DNA of 6,725 nt from an uncultured Veillonella sp. (lineage in GTDB: Bacteria; Bacillota_C; Negativicutes; Veillonellales; Veillonellaceae). The position numbers were made by a program, and so were the translations under genes. The stretch covers positions 1 to 6,725 of the forward strand of contig CAAFRK010000081.1 of assembly GCA_900765235.1 (NCBI GenBank), written 5' to 3'. Positions 1 to 6,318 of this stretch are shown here, piece after piece (the first letter of the stretch is position 1; each line of letters opens with the position of its first letter). The notes below the pieces were generated by a model that saw nothing but the letters and a program-made list of their open reading frames with translations, had not been told where the DNA came from and made no database searches.

Positions 1-833
1 ACAGCAAGTGGCATGCCACCGCCAACGATTTTACCTAGGCATGTAAGGTCAGGCTTGATATTGTAACGTTTTTGTGCACCCCCACTGCTAGCGCGGAAGC
101 CACACATAACTTCGTCAAAGATCAACACTGCGCCATGAGCCTTAGTCACTTCGCGCAAGGTTTCAAGGAAGCCTGGTTCTGGAGGCACACAGCCCATGTT
201 GCCGGCTACAGGTTCTACGATAATCGCCGCAATAGTATCGCCGATGTCGTCGAATAATTTGCGAACCGCATCAGAGTCATTGTACGGCAAAGTAATTGTA
301 TTTTCTGCTACACCTTGAGGAACGCCAGGGCTATCTGGCACGCCAAAGGTAGCAAGGCCAGAGCCAGCTTTCACCAAAAGTGCATCGCTATGACCATGGT
401 AACAGCCAACAAATTTTACGATACGATCGCGACCAGTATAGCCACGAGCTACGCGCAAAGCACTCATAGTCGCCTCTGTACCAGAGTTAACGAGGCGGAT
501 AACCTCCATAGATGGCATGAAGGCTTGTACCTTCTTAGCCAATTCTGTTTCTAGCAATGTAGGCGCGCCGTAGCTTGTGCCGCGAGGAATCGCTTCTTGT
601 AGGCTAGCGATAACCTCAGGGTTCGCATGGCCCAAAATCATAGGACCCCAGCTCAACACATAGTCGATGTATTCGTTGTTATCGATATCATAAATACGGC
701 TGCCGCTAGCGCTGCTGATAAACGGAGGGTTAGAACCTACACTGCGGTAGGAACGAACCGGACTGTTTACGCCACCTGGCATATAACGTTTAGCCTCTTC
801 AAAGGCCTTTTCAGATTTACCGAGTTGGAACAT
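1..833 (-). CDS. hemL: Glutamate-1-semialdehyde 2,1-aminomutase (HemL), N-terminal 277 codons, cut by window edge
   Basis: HemL is a cytosolic PLP enzyme that moves the amino group of glutamate-1-semialdehyde to give 5-aminolevulinate, the second step of the C5 route after HemA. The visible part starts [11 protein letters not shown] and carries the class-III aminotransferase signatures in order: [11 protein letters not shown] (about 17-27), SWGPMILGH (61-69), [12 protein letters not shown] (117-128), CYHGHSD (144-150), the PLP-pyridine aspartate in [10 protein letters not shown] (238-247) and the Schiff-base lysine K268 in [13 protein letters not shown] (265-277). The family is usually about 430 residues, so roughly the last third lies beyond base 1; nothing suggests a broken gene. 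The ATG at 833 is preceded by AAGGAG (839-844) at 5-nt spacing, and this site overlaps the hemB stop codon (843-845), so hemL is probably translated by coupling to hemB. Function is near certain from the motifs. Confidence 0.97.
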   Translation of the reverse strand, partial: MFQLGKSEKAFEEAKRYMPGGVNSPVRSYRSVGSNPPFISSASGSRIYDIDNNEYIDYVLSWGPMILGHANPEVIASLQEAIPRGTSYGAPTLLETELAKKVQAFMPSMEVIRLVNSGTEATMSALRVARGYTGRDRIVKFVGCYHGHSDALLVKAGSGLATFGVPDSPGVPQGVAENTITLPYNDSDAVRKLFDDIGDTIAAIIVEPVAGNMGCVPPEPGFLETLREVTKAHGAVLIFDEVMCGFRASSGGAQKRYNIKPDLTCLGKIVGGGMPLA

Positions 834-842
834 GGTTTCTCC

Positions 843-1817
843 TTACTTTTGTAACCATTTAGCAATATCTATAGCATGGTACGTAATGATAATTTTAGCA
901 CCGGCGCGCTTCATAGAAAGCATTGTTTCCATAACGAGGCGTTCTTCGTCGATAAGACCAGCTGCAGCAGCGGATTTAACCATCGCATATTCGCCAGACA
1001 CATTGTATAACGCTACAGGCAATTCATAGCGGTCACGTGTTTCACGAACGATATCCAAGTAGGACAAGGCTGGTTTAATCATGATAATATCAGCACCTTC
1101 AGCGATATCCAGCTCGATTTCTCTGAAAGCTTCCAAGCGATTAGCTGGGTCCATTTGATAGGACTTGCGATCACCAAATTTAGGAGCCGAGTTAACAGCA
1201 CCACGGAATGGACCATAGTAAGCAGATGCGTATTTTGCTGCATAGCTCATGATGGATACATTTGTATAGCTAGCCGCATCAAGGGCTTCACGGATAGCAC
1301 CTACACGGCCATCCATCATATCGGATGGGGCTACCATATGTGCACCTGCTTCCGCTTGGCTTACCGCTACTTTACAAAGCAATGGCAATGTTTCATCATT
1401 TAAGATTTCATGATCATCAATCATGCCACAATGGCCTGTTGTAGTATATTGGCACAAGCATACGTCAGCTACGACCAATAGGTTTGGCACCGCTGCACGG
1501 ATTGCTTTGATAGCTTGTTGTACCGGTTGGGACATATCCCATGCGGAGGAACCTTGTTCGTCCTTGTATGTAGGAATACCGAAGATTTCTACGCCTAAAA
1601 TACCTAGATCATAGACCTCTTGAGCCATTTTTATAGCTTCATCAACGGATAAGTGGTATTGACCTGGCAATGTATCGATTTCTTTTTTGATACCTTCACC
1701 AGGAACAATAAATAGTGGATAAATTAAATCAGTTACGTCGAGTGTCGTTTCTCGTACCAAATCACGCATTTCTGGATTGATACGCAAGCGGCGAGGACGG
1801 TATGTTAAATCGTACAT
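843..1817 (-). CDS. hemB: Delta-aminolevulinic acid dehydratase / porphobilinogen synthase (HemB), zinc type
   Basis: HemB condenses two 5-aminolevulinate molecules to porphobilinogen in the cytosol. The 324-residue product has normal family length. It shows the three-cysteine zinc site C120, C122 and C130 in DVCLCQYTTTGHCG (118-131), the active-site lysines K195 (SYAAKYASAYYGPFR) and the Schiff-base K248 (MIKPALSYLDIVRE), and the substrate-contact motif YNVSGEYAM (271-279). The intact cysteine set places it in the zinc-dependent class rather than the aspartate-rich magnesium class. In the segment LDIAEGAD (236-243), the position that holds the allosteric-magnesium glutamate in enzymes such as E. 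coli's is I238, so activation by magnesium is doubtful (inferred from remembered alignments). The ATG at 1817 has a full AGGAGG site (1823-1828) ending 5 nt upstream. The gene follows cobA-hemD after 102 bp, the largest gap in the operon, and runs 9 bp from hemL. Confidence 0.98.
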   Translation of the reverse strand: MYDLTYRPRRLRINPEMRDLVRETTLDVTDLIYPLFIVPGEGIKKEIDTLPGQYHLSVDEAIKMAQEVYDLGILGVEIFGIPTYKDEQGSSAWDMSQPVQQAIKAIRAAVPNLLVVADVCLCQYTTTGHCGMIDDHEILNDETLPLLCKVAVSQAEAGAHMVAPSDMMDGRVGAIREALDAASYTNVSIMSYAAKYASAYYGPFRGAVNSAPKFGDRKSYQMDPANRLEAFREIELDIAEGADIIMIKPALSYLDIVRETRDRYELPVALYNVSGEYAMVKSAAAAGLIDEERLVMETMLSMKRAGAKIIITYHAIDIAKWLQK

Positions 1818-1822
1818 GTGAT

Positions 1823-1844
1823 CCTCCTATAGGCCCTATAGGGC
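1823..1844 (-). promoter_or_regulatory. hemB leader: nested CCTATAGG palindromes overlapping the Shine-Dalgarno
   Basis: The palindrome CCTATAGG occurs twice, at 1826-1833 and 1835-1842, one base apart; the second sits inside a perfect 12-bp palindrome GCCCTATAGGGC (1833-1844). On the mRNA two exclusive hairpins can form. One is GCCC-UAUA-GGGC, which leaves the hemB AGGAGG (1823-1828) free. The other is a 7-bp stem CCUAUAG/CUAUAGG with a GGC loop, which pairs the first half of that ribosome binding site. This could be a translational switch, a dimeric-protein operator or chance; there is no U-run, so it is not an intrinsic terminator. The rest of the gap (1845-1919) is AT-rich, contains the 8-bp palindrome AGCTAGCT (1861-1868), and shows no convincing promoter. 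Confidence 0.4.
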
Positions 1845-1919
1845 TCATTAAAATATTAGAAGCTAGCTCATATAAGATATTGTTATCCCCTAAATAGAAA
1901 CAACTATATTCTATCCTTA

Positions 1920-3434
1920 TTAAGCCTTAGCATCATTTATAATAGCGTTAACTAAGCCATCAGTTGTATATACATCGCTGATGACAGCAGGTTTAAGACC
2001 TGCACTCATAGCCGTAGCAGCTGTGATAGGTCCGATGCAAGCAATCTTAGTATTGCCTAATAGTTTCAATGCATCATCACCCAATAATTGGATTGTATTA
2101 GTTACCGTAGAGGAACTTGTAAACGTAATGTAGTCTACAGTACCTGCAGTTAATGCATTGATTAATGCTTCTTGTTGAGATGTATCTTGTGTCGTTTCAT
2201 ATAAACGCAAGATATCTACATCTATATCGTGATGACGCAAAGAGCGTGGAATTACGTCGCGCGCTACTTTTGGTTGGATGAGCAATACGGAATCGCCTGC
2301 TTTGAGTTCTTCTTCAAGAGCCTCTACAGCAGATTCAGCTTTGTAATCTGTAGGAATAATATCTGGAACGATACCGTATTTTTGAAGCTCACGAGCCGTA
2401 GCACAGCCGATAGCTGCCACTTTAGAGTTACCTAAAGCACGTGTATCCTTGCCCTCTTTATAAAGCGCATCGAAGAAGTAACGAACCCCTTCACCAGATG
2501 TGAATACGATGCATTGGTATTGTTTTGTATTATTGATGATGCGACGATCTTCATCAAACAACTCTAATGGAGATGTCTTAATTGCTGCCGCTTCTACTAC
2601 ATTAGCACCTTGAGCTGCTAATTTTTCGCGGAATGCACTAGCTTGAGAGCGAGCGCGTGTCACAACAACAGTTTTACCAAATAGCGGTTTGTTATCGAAC
2701 CATTGTAATTTCTCACGAAGGTTAACTACATCGCCTACTACGATAATAGCTGGCGCTTTTAGTTGTGCCTTTTCTACGTCTTCTACTACATGTTCAAGAG
2801 TAGATACGAGAACCTCTTGAACTGTTTTTGTACCCCAACGAACAAGCGCTACTGGTGTAGAAGCTGGACGTCCATGAGCCATCAGTTTTTCTGCAATAGT
2901 AGGCAAGTTGCCAACACCCATTACAAAGCAAAGTGTATCTACCGCTGTAGCAAGGCCTTCCCAATGAATGCCAGATACGGCTTTAGTTGGGTCCTCATGA
3001 CCGGTTACAACCGCAAAGGATGTAGCCATAGCGCGTTGTGTTACAGGAATACCTGCATAAGCAGGGGCTGCAATTGGAGATGTTACGCCTGGTACGAATT
3101 CAAATGGTACACCAGCTTCCCCAAGGGCCATCGCCTCTTCACCACCGCGACCGAACACGAGTGGGTCGCCGCCCTTTAAGCGTGCTACAATTTTGCCTTC
3201 TTTACCTTTTTGAACTAATAACTCGTTGATTTCCCATTGGTGCATTGTGTGATCTTTACATTGTTTACCAGCGTAAATCAATTCTGCATCTGGGCGTGCC
3301 CATTCGAGTAAATGAGCATCTGCTAAATAGTCATATACAATTACATCTGCTTTTTCAATGCATTCGCGACCTTTTACAGTAATGAGTTTAACATCGCCAG
3401 GGCCTGCACCGATTAGATATACCATACCTGTCAT
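1920..3434 (-). CDS. cobA-hemD: CobA-HemD fusion: uroporphyrinogen-III C-methyltransferase plus uroporphyrinogen-III synthase
   Basis: This 504-residue protein joins two consecutive activities. Residues about 4-245 are a SAM-dependent uroporphyrinogen-III methyltransferase that makes precorrin-2. Its signatures are GAGPGD (9-14), RLKGGDPLVFGRGGEE (85-100), PGVTS (115-119), GIPVTQR (128-134) and AIIVVGDVV (229-237). Residues about 251-504 are uroporphyrinogen-III synthase, which closes hydroxymethylbilane with ring-D inversion. HemD is poorly conserved but recognisable by KTVVVTRARSQ (254-264), CIVFTSGEGV (308-317), YITFTSSSTV (435-444) and the C-terminal IGPITAATAMSAGL (467-480). The segment at about 238-252 is the linker. 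The order methyltransferase then synthase matches CobA-HemD fusions known in Firmicutes. The start ATG at 3434 overlaps the hemC stop as ATGA, with AAGGA (3443-3447) 8 nt upstream; ATG at 3425 (codon 4) is possible but lacks an equally good site. The fusion places uroporphyrinogen III directly beside the enzyme that commits it to siroheme or cobalamin. Confidence 0.97.
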   Translation of the reverse strand: MTGMVYLIGAGPGDVKLITVKGRECIEKADVIVYDYLADAHLLEWARPDAELIYAGKQCKDHTMHQWEINELLVQKGKEGKIVARLKGGDPLVFGRGGEEAMALGEAGVPFEFVPGVTSPIAAPAYAGIPVTQRAMATSFAVVTGHEDPTKAVSGIHWEGLATAVDTLCFVMGVGNLPTIAEKLMAHGRPASTPVALVRWGTKTVQEVLVSTLEHVVEDVEKAQLKAPAIIVVGDVVNLREKLQWFDNKPLFGKTVVVTRARSQASAFREKLAAQGANVVEAAAIKTSPLELFDEDRRIINNTKQYQCIVFTSGEGVRYFFDALYKEGKDTRALGNSKVAAIGCATARELQKYGIVPDIIPTDYKAESAVEALEEELKAGDSVLLIQPKVARDVIPRSLRHHDIDVDILRLYETTQDTSQQEALINALTAGTVDYITFTSSSTVTNTIQLLGDDALKLLGNTKIACIGPITAATAMSAGLKPAVISDVYTTDGLVNAIINDAKA

Positions 3435-4369
3435 TTTATGATTCCTTCCTCTATGAGAGCATCCACAATATGTTTGCCCCCTTCTTCATATAAGGCTTTT
3501 GCAAGGTTTTTACCAAGAATTTCAGCTTTCTTTGCTGGGCCAGAAATTTCTCCTTCGTACACAGTTTTACCATCGAGGGACGCAATCATGGCCTTTAAGG
3601 TCAATTGACCTTTATTGATAGTACCATGTACCCCCATCGGCACTTGGCAACCACCATTTAACTGACGCAAGAAGCTGCGTTCTCCTTCAACAGCATAGTG
3701 TGTAGCTTCGTCGTTAATAGGAGCTAGCATTTCAAGCATTTCCGTATCGTCAGCACGGCACTCGATAGCGAGAGCACCTTGACCAACGGCAGGAATCATT
3801 TCATCAGCTTTAAAGACTTGGGTAATTTGATCATCTAAGCCCAACCGTTTAAGACCAGCTTGTGCCAAGATAACACCATCTAATTTTTCTGTTTCAATCT
3901 TGCTCAAGCGAGTTTGTACATTGCCACGGATAACCTCGACCTTAAGGTCAGGACGGACATGTAATAATTGCGCTTGACGACGCAAGCTACTTGTACCGAC
4001 GCGAGCACCTTCAGGCAATTTATCTAATGTTTTATACACGGGGCTCACAAGCGCATCGTAAGGCACTTCACGGGCTGAAATAGCGCCTAAAGTAAGACCT
4101 TCTGGCAACTCTGTAGGCATATCTTTCAAGCTATGTACGGCGATATCAATGTCGCCTTTATGCATGGCCTCTTCTAGCTCAGCAGTAAATAAACCTTTAC
4201 CACCAACTTGAGCCAGTGGTTTTTCCAAGATACGATCCCCTTTTGTATTAAAGTGAACTAGCTCGACCGTAATGTTTGGGTACAGACGTTGTAACTCTGC
4301 ACTAATATGTTCAGCCTGCCACAGGGCAAGGGCACTTTTTCGCGTGCCGATTCGAATATGATCTCTCAT
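3431..4369 (-). CDS. hemC: Hydroxymethylbilane synthase / porphobilinogen deaminase (HemC)
   Basis: HemC polymerises four porphobilinogen units into hydroxymethylbilane in the cytosol, using a covalently bound dipyrromethane cofactor. From ATG at 4369 the product is 312 residues, the family norm, and starts MRDHIRIGTRKSALALWQAE. Motifs are the N-terminal IRIGTRKSALALWQ, KGLFTAELEEA (about 58-68), the catalytic aspartate D83 in HSLKDMP, the arginine-rich cofactor-binding segments GTSSLRRQAQL (125-135) and RGNVQTRL (148-155), and the cofactor-attachment cysteine C241 in LNGGCQVPMG. The frame is open further to a TTG at 4390, which would add seven residues and overlap hemA, but that TTG has no ribosome binding site, whereas the ATG has AGAAGG 8 nt upstream. 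The ATG lies 4 bp after the hemA stop, and the 3' end overlaps cobA-hemD by 4 bp (ATGA), so it is coupled to both neighbours. Confidence 0.97.
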   Translation of the reverse strand: MRDHIRIGTRKSALALWQAEHISAELQRLYPNITVELVHFNTKGDRILEKPLAQVGGKGLFTAELEEAMHKGDIDIAVHSLKDMPTELPEGLTLGAISAREVPYDALVSPVYKTLDKLPEGARVGTSSLRRQAQLLHVRPDLKVEVIRGNVQTRLSKIETEKLDGVILAQAGLKRLGLDDQITQVFKADEMIPAVGQGALAIECRADDTEMLEMLAPINDEATHYAVEGERSFLRQLNGGCQVPMGVHGTINKGQLTLKAMIASLDGKTVYEGEISGPAKKAEILGKNLAKALYEEGGKHIVDALIEEGIIK

Positions 4370-4373
4370 GGCA

Positions 4374-5645
4374 TTAGCCTTCTTTCTCAAGATTAAACAT
4401 ATCTTTGAATAAATCCCAGTACAAGCCTTCTTCCTCTGTACCAGCGATTTCGTTAAAGTGAATCATCGGTTCACGCAACATTTTGCGAATGATCATGCGA
4501 CTCATAGAGTCCATAATGCGGCGCTCCTTATCAGAAATATCAGGCAATTTCGCTAATGCGCGATGTAACTCACGACGGCGAATGCGTTCTGCTTTTTCTG
4601 TAAGCAATGCCATCATAGGACGCACCGTTAAATAACTCAATTTATCTAATAGTTCTTCAATAGCATCGTGAATGATAGGCTCTGCACGACGAGCTTCCTC
4701 TTCGCGCTGTGCCTTATTTTCTTCAACCACACTTTCAAGAGAGTCGATATTAAACAGGTAAATACCTTCCATATCTGCTACGCCGGGATCAATATCGCGT
4801 GGTACCGCAATATCAATCATAACGATTGGCTCACCTTTGCGAAGAGAGGTAATTTTCTTTGCTTCACGTTCAGTAATAATATAGTGCGGCGCCCCTGTAG
4901 ATGTGATGAGGATATCCGCATCTTTAGCGTAATCTACAAAGTTATCTAGCTTAACAGCTTTACCATTAAATCGCTCTGCTAAAGCCTCTGCCTTGGTAAA
5001 GGTTCTATTAGATACAAAAATCGTTTTTACGCCCTTTGCTTGTAGGTGCGTTGCGGTCAACTCACTCATGGTGCCAGCACCTAAGATGAGCACCGTCGCT
5101 TCAGATAATGGTTTATCTAGGCTGTCCTCCGCAAGGTTAACAGCAGTGTAGCTAACAGATACAGGCGTATTAGCAATGCCTGTGTTCGTCCGTACCTTTT
5201 TACCAACACTGATAGCACGTTGGAATAAGATATTAAAAATTGTGCCCGTACAGCCTGCGCTATAAGCCTGAATATAAGCCCCTTTTAATTGGCTCAAGAT
5301 TTGACCTTCCCCCAATACAAGGGAATCAAGGCTTGCAGACACACGGAATAGATGTTCAATACAATCTCGTTCTTCATAAAAGAAGAATGCATCTTCATCG
5401 ATGTGGTCGGCACCTTTTAAATCCTTTAACACTGCCAACATATATTCTTTAGGGAACTCTACACCTTCTAAGGCCGCGTAAATTTCGGTTCTATTGCATG
5501 TAGACAAAATAACGCATTCTGCTACACAGTCAAATTCATAGAGGCGGTTCAATGCTAATGCGACCTCGTCCTTATCAAACGAGAAACGTTCACGCACCTC
5601 TACCGCGGCACTTCTATGATTTAGACCTAATACCACTAATTTCAT
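4374..5645 (-). CDS. hemA: Glutamyl-tRNA reductase (HemA)
   Basis: HemA reduces glutamyl-tRNA(Glu) with NADPH to glutamate-1-semialdehyde, the committing and usually rate-limiting step of the C5 pathway. From ATG at 5645 the product is 423 residues, normal for the family. It begins MKLVVLGLNHRSAAVEVRE and carries the catalytic cysteine C50 in ILSTCNRTEIYA, the substrate-domain motif SLDSLVLGEGQILSQLK (about 106-122), the NADPH Rossmann loop LILGAGTMSELTATHL (186-201), the segment VSNRTFTKAEALAERF (211-226) and MIDIAVPRDIDP (276-287). A charged, helical C-terminal part (about 300-423, with REEEARRAEP) fits the dimerisation domain. The 5' end overlaps the sirC-like gene by 32 bp in another frame, and hemC follows after 4 bp. 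A TTG at 5651 could add two residues. The CobA/SirC neighbours show that this enzyme feeds siroheme or corrinoid synthesis. Confidence 0.97.
   Translation of the reverse strand: MKLVVLGLNHRSAAVEVRERFSFDKDEVALALNRLYEFDCVAECVILSTCNRTEIYAALEGVEFPKEYMLAVLKDLKGADHIDEDAFFFYEERDCIEHLFRVSASLDSLVLGEGQILSQLKGAYIQAYSAGCTGTIFNILFQRAISVGKKVRTNTGIANTPVSVSYTAVNLAEDSLDKPLSEATVLILGAGTMSELTATHLQAKGVKTIFVSNRTFTKAEALAERFNGKAVKLDNFVDYAKDADILITSTGAPHYIITEREAKKITSLRKGEPIVMIDIAVPRDIDPGVADMEGIYLFNIDSLESVVEENKAQREEEARRAEPIIHDAIEELLDKLSYLTVRPMMALLTEKAERIRRRELHRALAKLPDISDKERRIMDSMSRMIIRKMLREPMIHFNEIAGTEEEGLYWDLFKDMFNLEKEG
4378..4383 (-). promoter_or_regulatory. hemC ribosome binding site, inside the 3' end of hemA
   Basis: AGAAGG on the minus strand ends 8 nt before the ATG at 4369 and lies within the last codons of hemA. 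It decides the hemC start in favour of that ATG over the in-frame TTG at 4390, which is preceded only by an AT-rich sequence with no purine-rich site. Confidence 0.6.
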
Positions 5646-6261
5646 GGTCAAGTTTCTCCTCTATAGTCATCCACTCTCCCTTGAGAATGGCTTCAAAAGT
5701 TTCTACGGTCAGATGATCTCGCCAAAATTTCTGTCGAGCCTCTGGGGTAGGAAGTAGTAACTTTACTTCTTCTCTAAATATTTTAAGTCTAGGCATAGCC
5801 TTTTGCAACTGACCATAACGATTCATCATATCTTGCCTTACGAGACGATTAATACGAGGCCCTATGTTATTAGCACTAATAGCGATATGAAGATCACCTA
5901 ATTCAAGGGACGAAGGAACAGTAAATCTGCACGCCCTAGGGTCATCACTGCGATTCGTCCAAACGCGGTGTTTTTTCCCTATCTCATATAACGTATCGTT
6001 TAATTCGCTATTATCTGTGCAGATAAAGAACAAACTGCTCGTTATAATGTGGTGTTCATCGTCCTTTGTGAAAGCACAGTCGTACCAAGTGATACGATCA
6101 TCCTTTGCCCATTGGCAAATTCTATCTGTTACAGTGGGAGCAATCACCACAATGTTGCAAGGTTCATCAATAAAGAGCTGCATTCGTCGCTCTGCGACCT
6201 CTCCGCCACCTACGAATAGGATTGTATCTTCAGTTGTAGGTTGAAATGTTATAGATACCAT
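5614..6261 (-). CDS. Precorrin-2 dehydrogenase / possible sirohydrochlorin ferrochelatase (SirC/Met8p/CysG N-domain family)
   Basis: Members of this family oxidise precorrin-2 to sirohydrochlorin with NAD, and some (Met8p, CysG) also insert iron to make siroheme. The 215-residue product has an N-terminal Rossmann fold with TILFVGGGEVAERRMQLF (13-30), a second conserved part FFICTDNSELN (78-88), and TNRSDDPRACRFTVPSSL (102-119), where D106 aligns with the catalytic aspartate of CysG (D104). The next motif, usually of the form S-[ST]-x-G-x-SP, reads ISANNIGPRINRLVRQ (128-143) and is divergent. The C-terminal part (about 145-215) is helical and charged, as in SirC. The ATG at 6261 has AGGAG (6266-6270) at 4-nt spacing. 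It is the first gene after a terminator, and its end overlaps hemA by 32 bp. The fold and the dehydrogenase role are well supported by the CobA neighbour; chelatase activity cannot be judged from sequence alone. The gene symbol is left open (sirC, hemX-like and cysG names are all used). Confidence 0.88.
   Translation of the reverse strand: MVSITFQPTTEDTILFVGGGEVAERRMQLFIDEPCNIVVIAPTVTDRICQWAKDDRITWYDCAFTKDDEHHIITSSLFFICTDNSELNDTLYEIGKKHRVWTNRSDDPRACRFTVPSSLELGDLHIAISANNIGPRINRLVRQDMMNRYGQLQKAMPRLKIFREEVKLLLPTPEARQKFWRDHLTVETFEAILKGEWMTIEEKLDHEISGIRSKS
5656..5662 (-). promoter_or_regulatory. hemA ribosome binding site, inside the sirC-like gene
   Basis: AGAGGAG on the minus strand lies within the coding end of the upstream gene. 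It is 10 nt from ATG 5645 (a little long) and 4 nt from TTG 5651 (a little short), so the exact start is uncertain by two codons. ATG is preferred because it is the stronger initiator and because HemA proteins typically begin shortly before the LGLNHR motif. Confidence 0.6.
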
Positions 6262-6272
6262 GGCTCTCCTAC

Positions 6273-6302
6273 TATATATAAAAAAATCGGCTTGATGGTC
6301 AA
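6273..6302 (-). promoter_or_regulatory. Possible promoter embedded in the terminator, ahead of the tetrapyrrole operon
   Basis: TTGACC (6302-6297) in the second half of the terminator hairpin resembles a -35 box, and the ATATATA run (6279-6273) after the T-tract offers TATATA boxes at spacings of 16 or 18. However, the start site predicted from either would fall at about 6266-6268, inside the AGGAG of the sirC-like gene, giving a nearly leaderless transcript. It is therefore a weak candidate, listed because no better promoter is seen between the terminator and the operon. Confidence 0.2.
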
Positions 6303-6311
6303 GCCGATTTT
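6280..6311 (-). terminator. Rho-independent terminator after the ylmH-like gene
   Basis: A perfect 13-bp inverted repeat, AAAATCGGCTTGA (6283-6295) and TCAAGCCGATTTT (6299-6311), encloses a 3-base loop. On the minus strand it is followed by seven T residues (6286-6280, partly within the stem) and then alternating AT. It starts 8 bp after the TAG of the ylmH-like gene and ends 18 bp before the sirC-like ATG. The tail polarity fits termination of minus-strand transcription; the other strand has only four T residues. Confidence 0.9.
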
Positions 6312-6318
6312 CAATTGC

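Noticed and set aside
1..833. hemL as a truncated pseudogene
   Set aside because: The frame is intact to base 1, including the catalytic lysine; the truncation is only the window boundary.
1861..1868. AGCTAGCT palindrome as an operator
   Set aside because: An isolated 8-bp palindrome in AT-rich spacer, with no second copy or promoter context in the gap.
2763..3179. 138-codon open frame on the plus strand, opposite cobA-hemD
   Set aside because: It is antisense to a well-conserved methyltransferase, its translation is rich in Cys, Trp and Tyr with no recognisable motif, and it is best explained as a shadow of the real gene. The same holds for the other plus-strand frames (such as 4668-4949, 5240-5452 and 6241-6477).
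4370..4390. Longer hemC from TTG at 4390
   Set aside because: No ribosome binding site precedes the TTG; the ATG at 4369 has one and gives the usual HemC N-terminus.
5646..5651. Longer hemA from TTG at 5651
   Set aside because: Possible given the spacing, but it adds only two residues and the ATG is the stronger initiator; kept as an uncertainty rather than the call.
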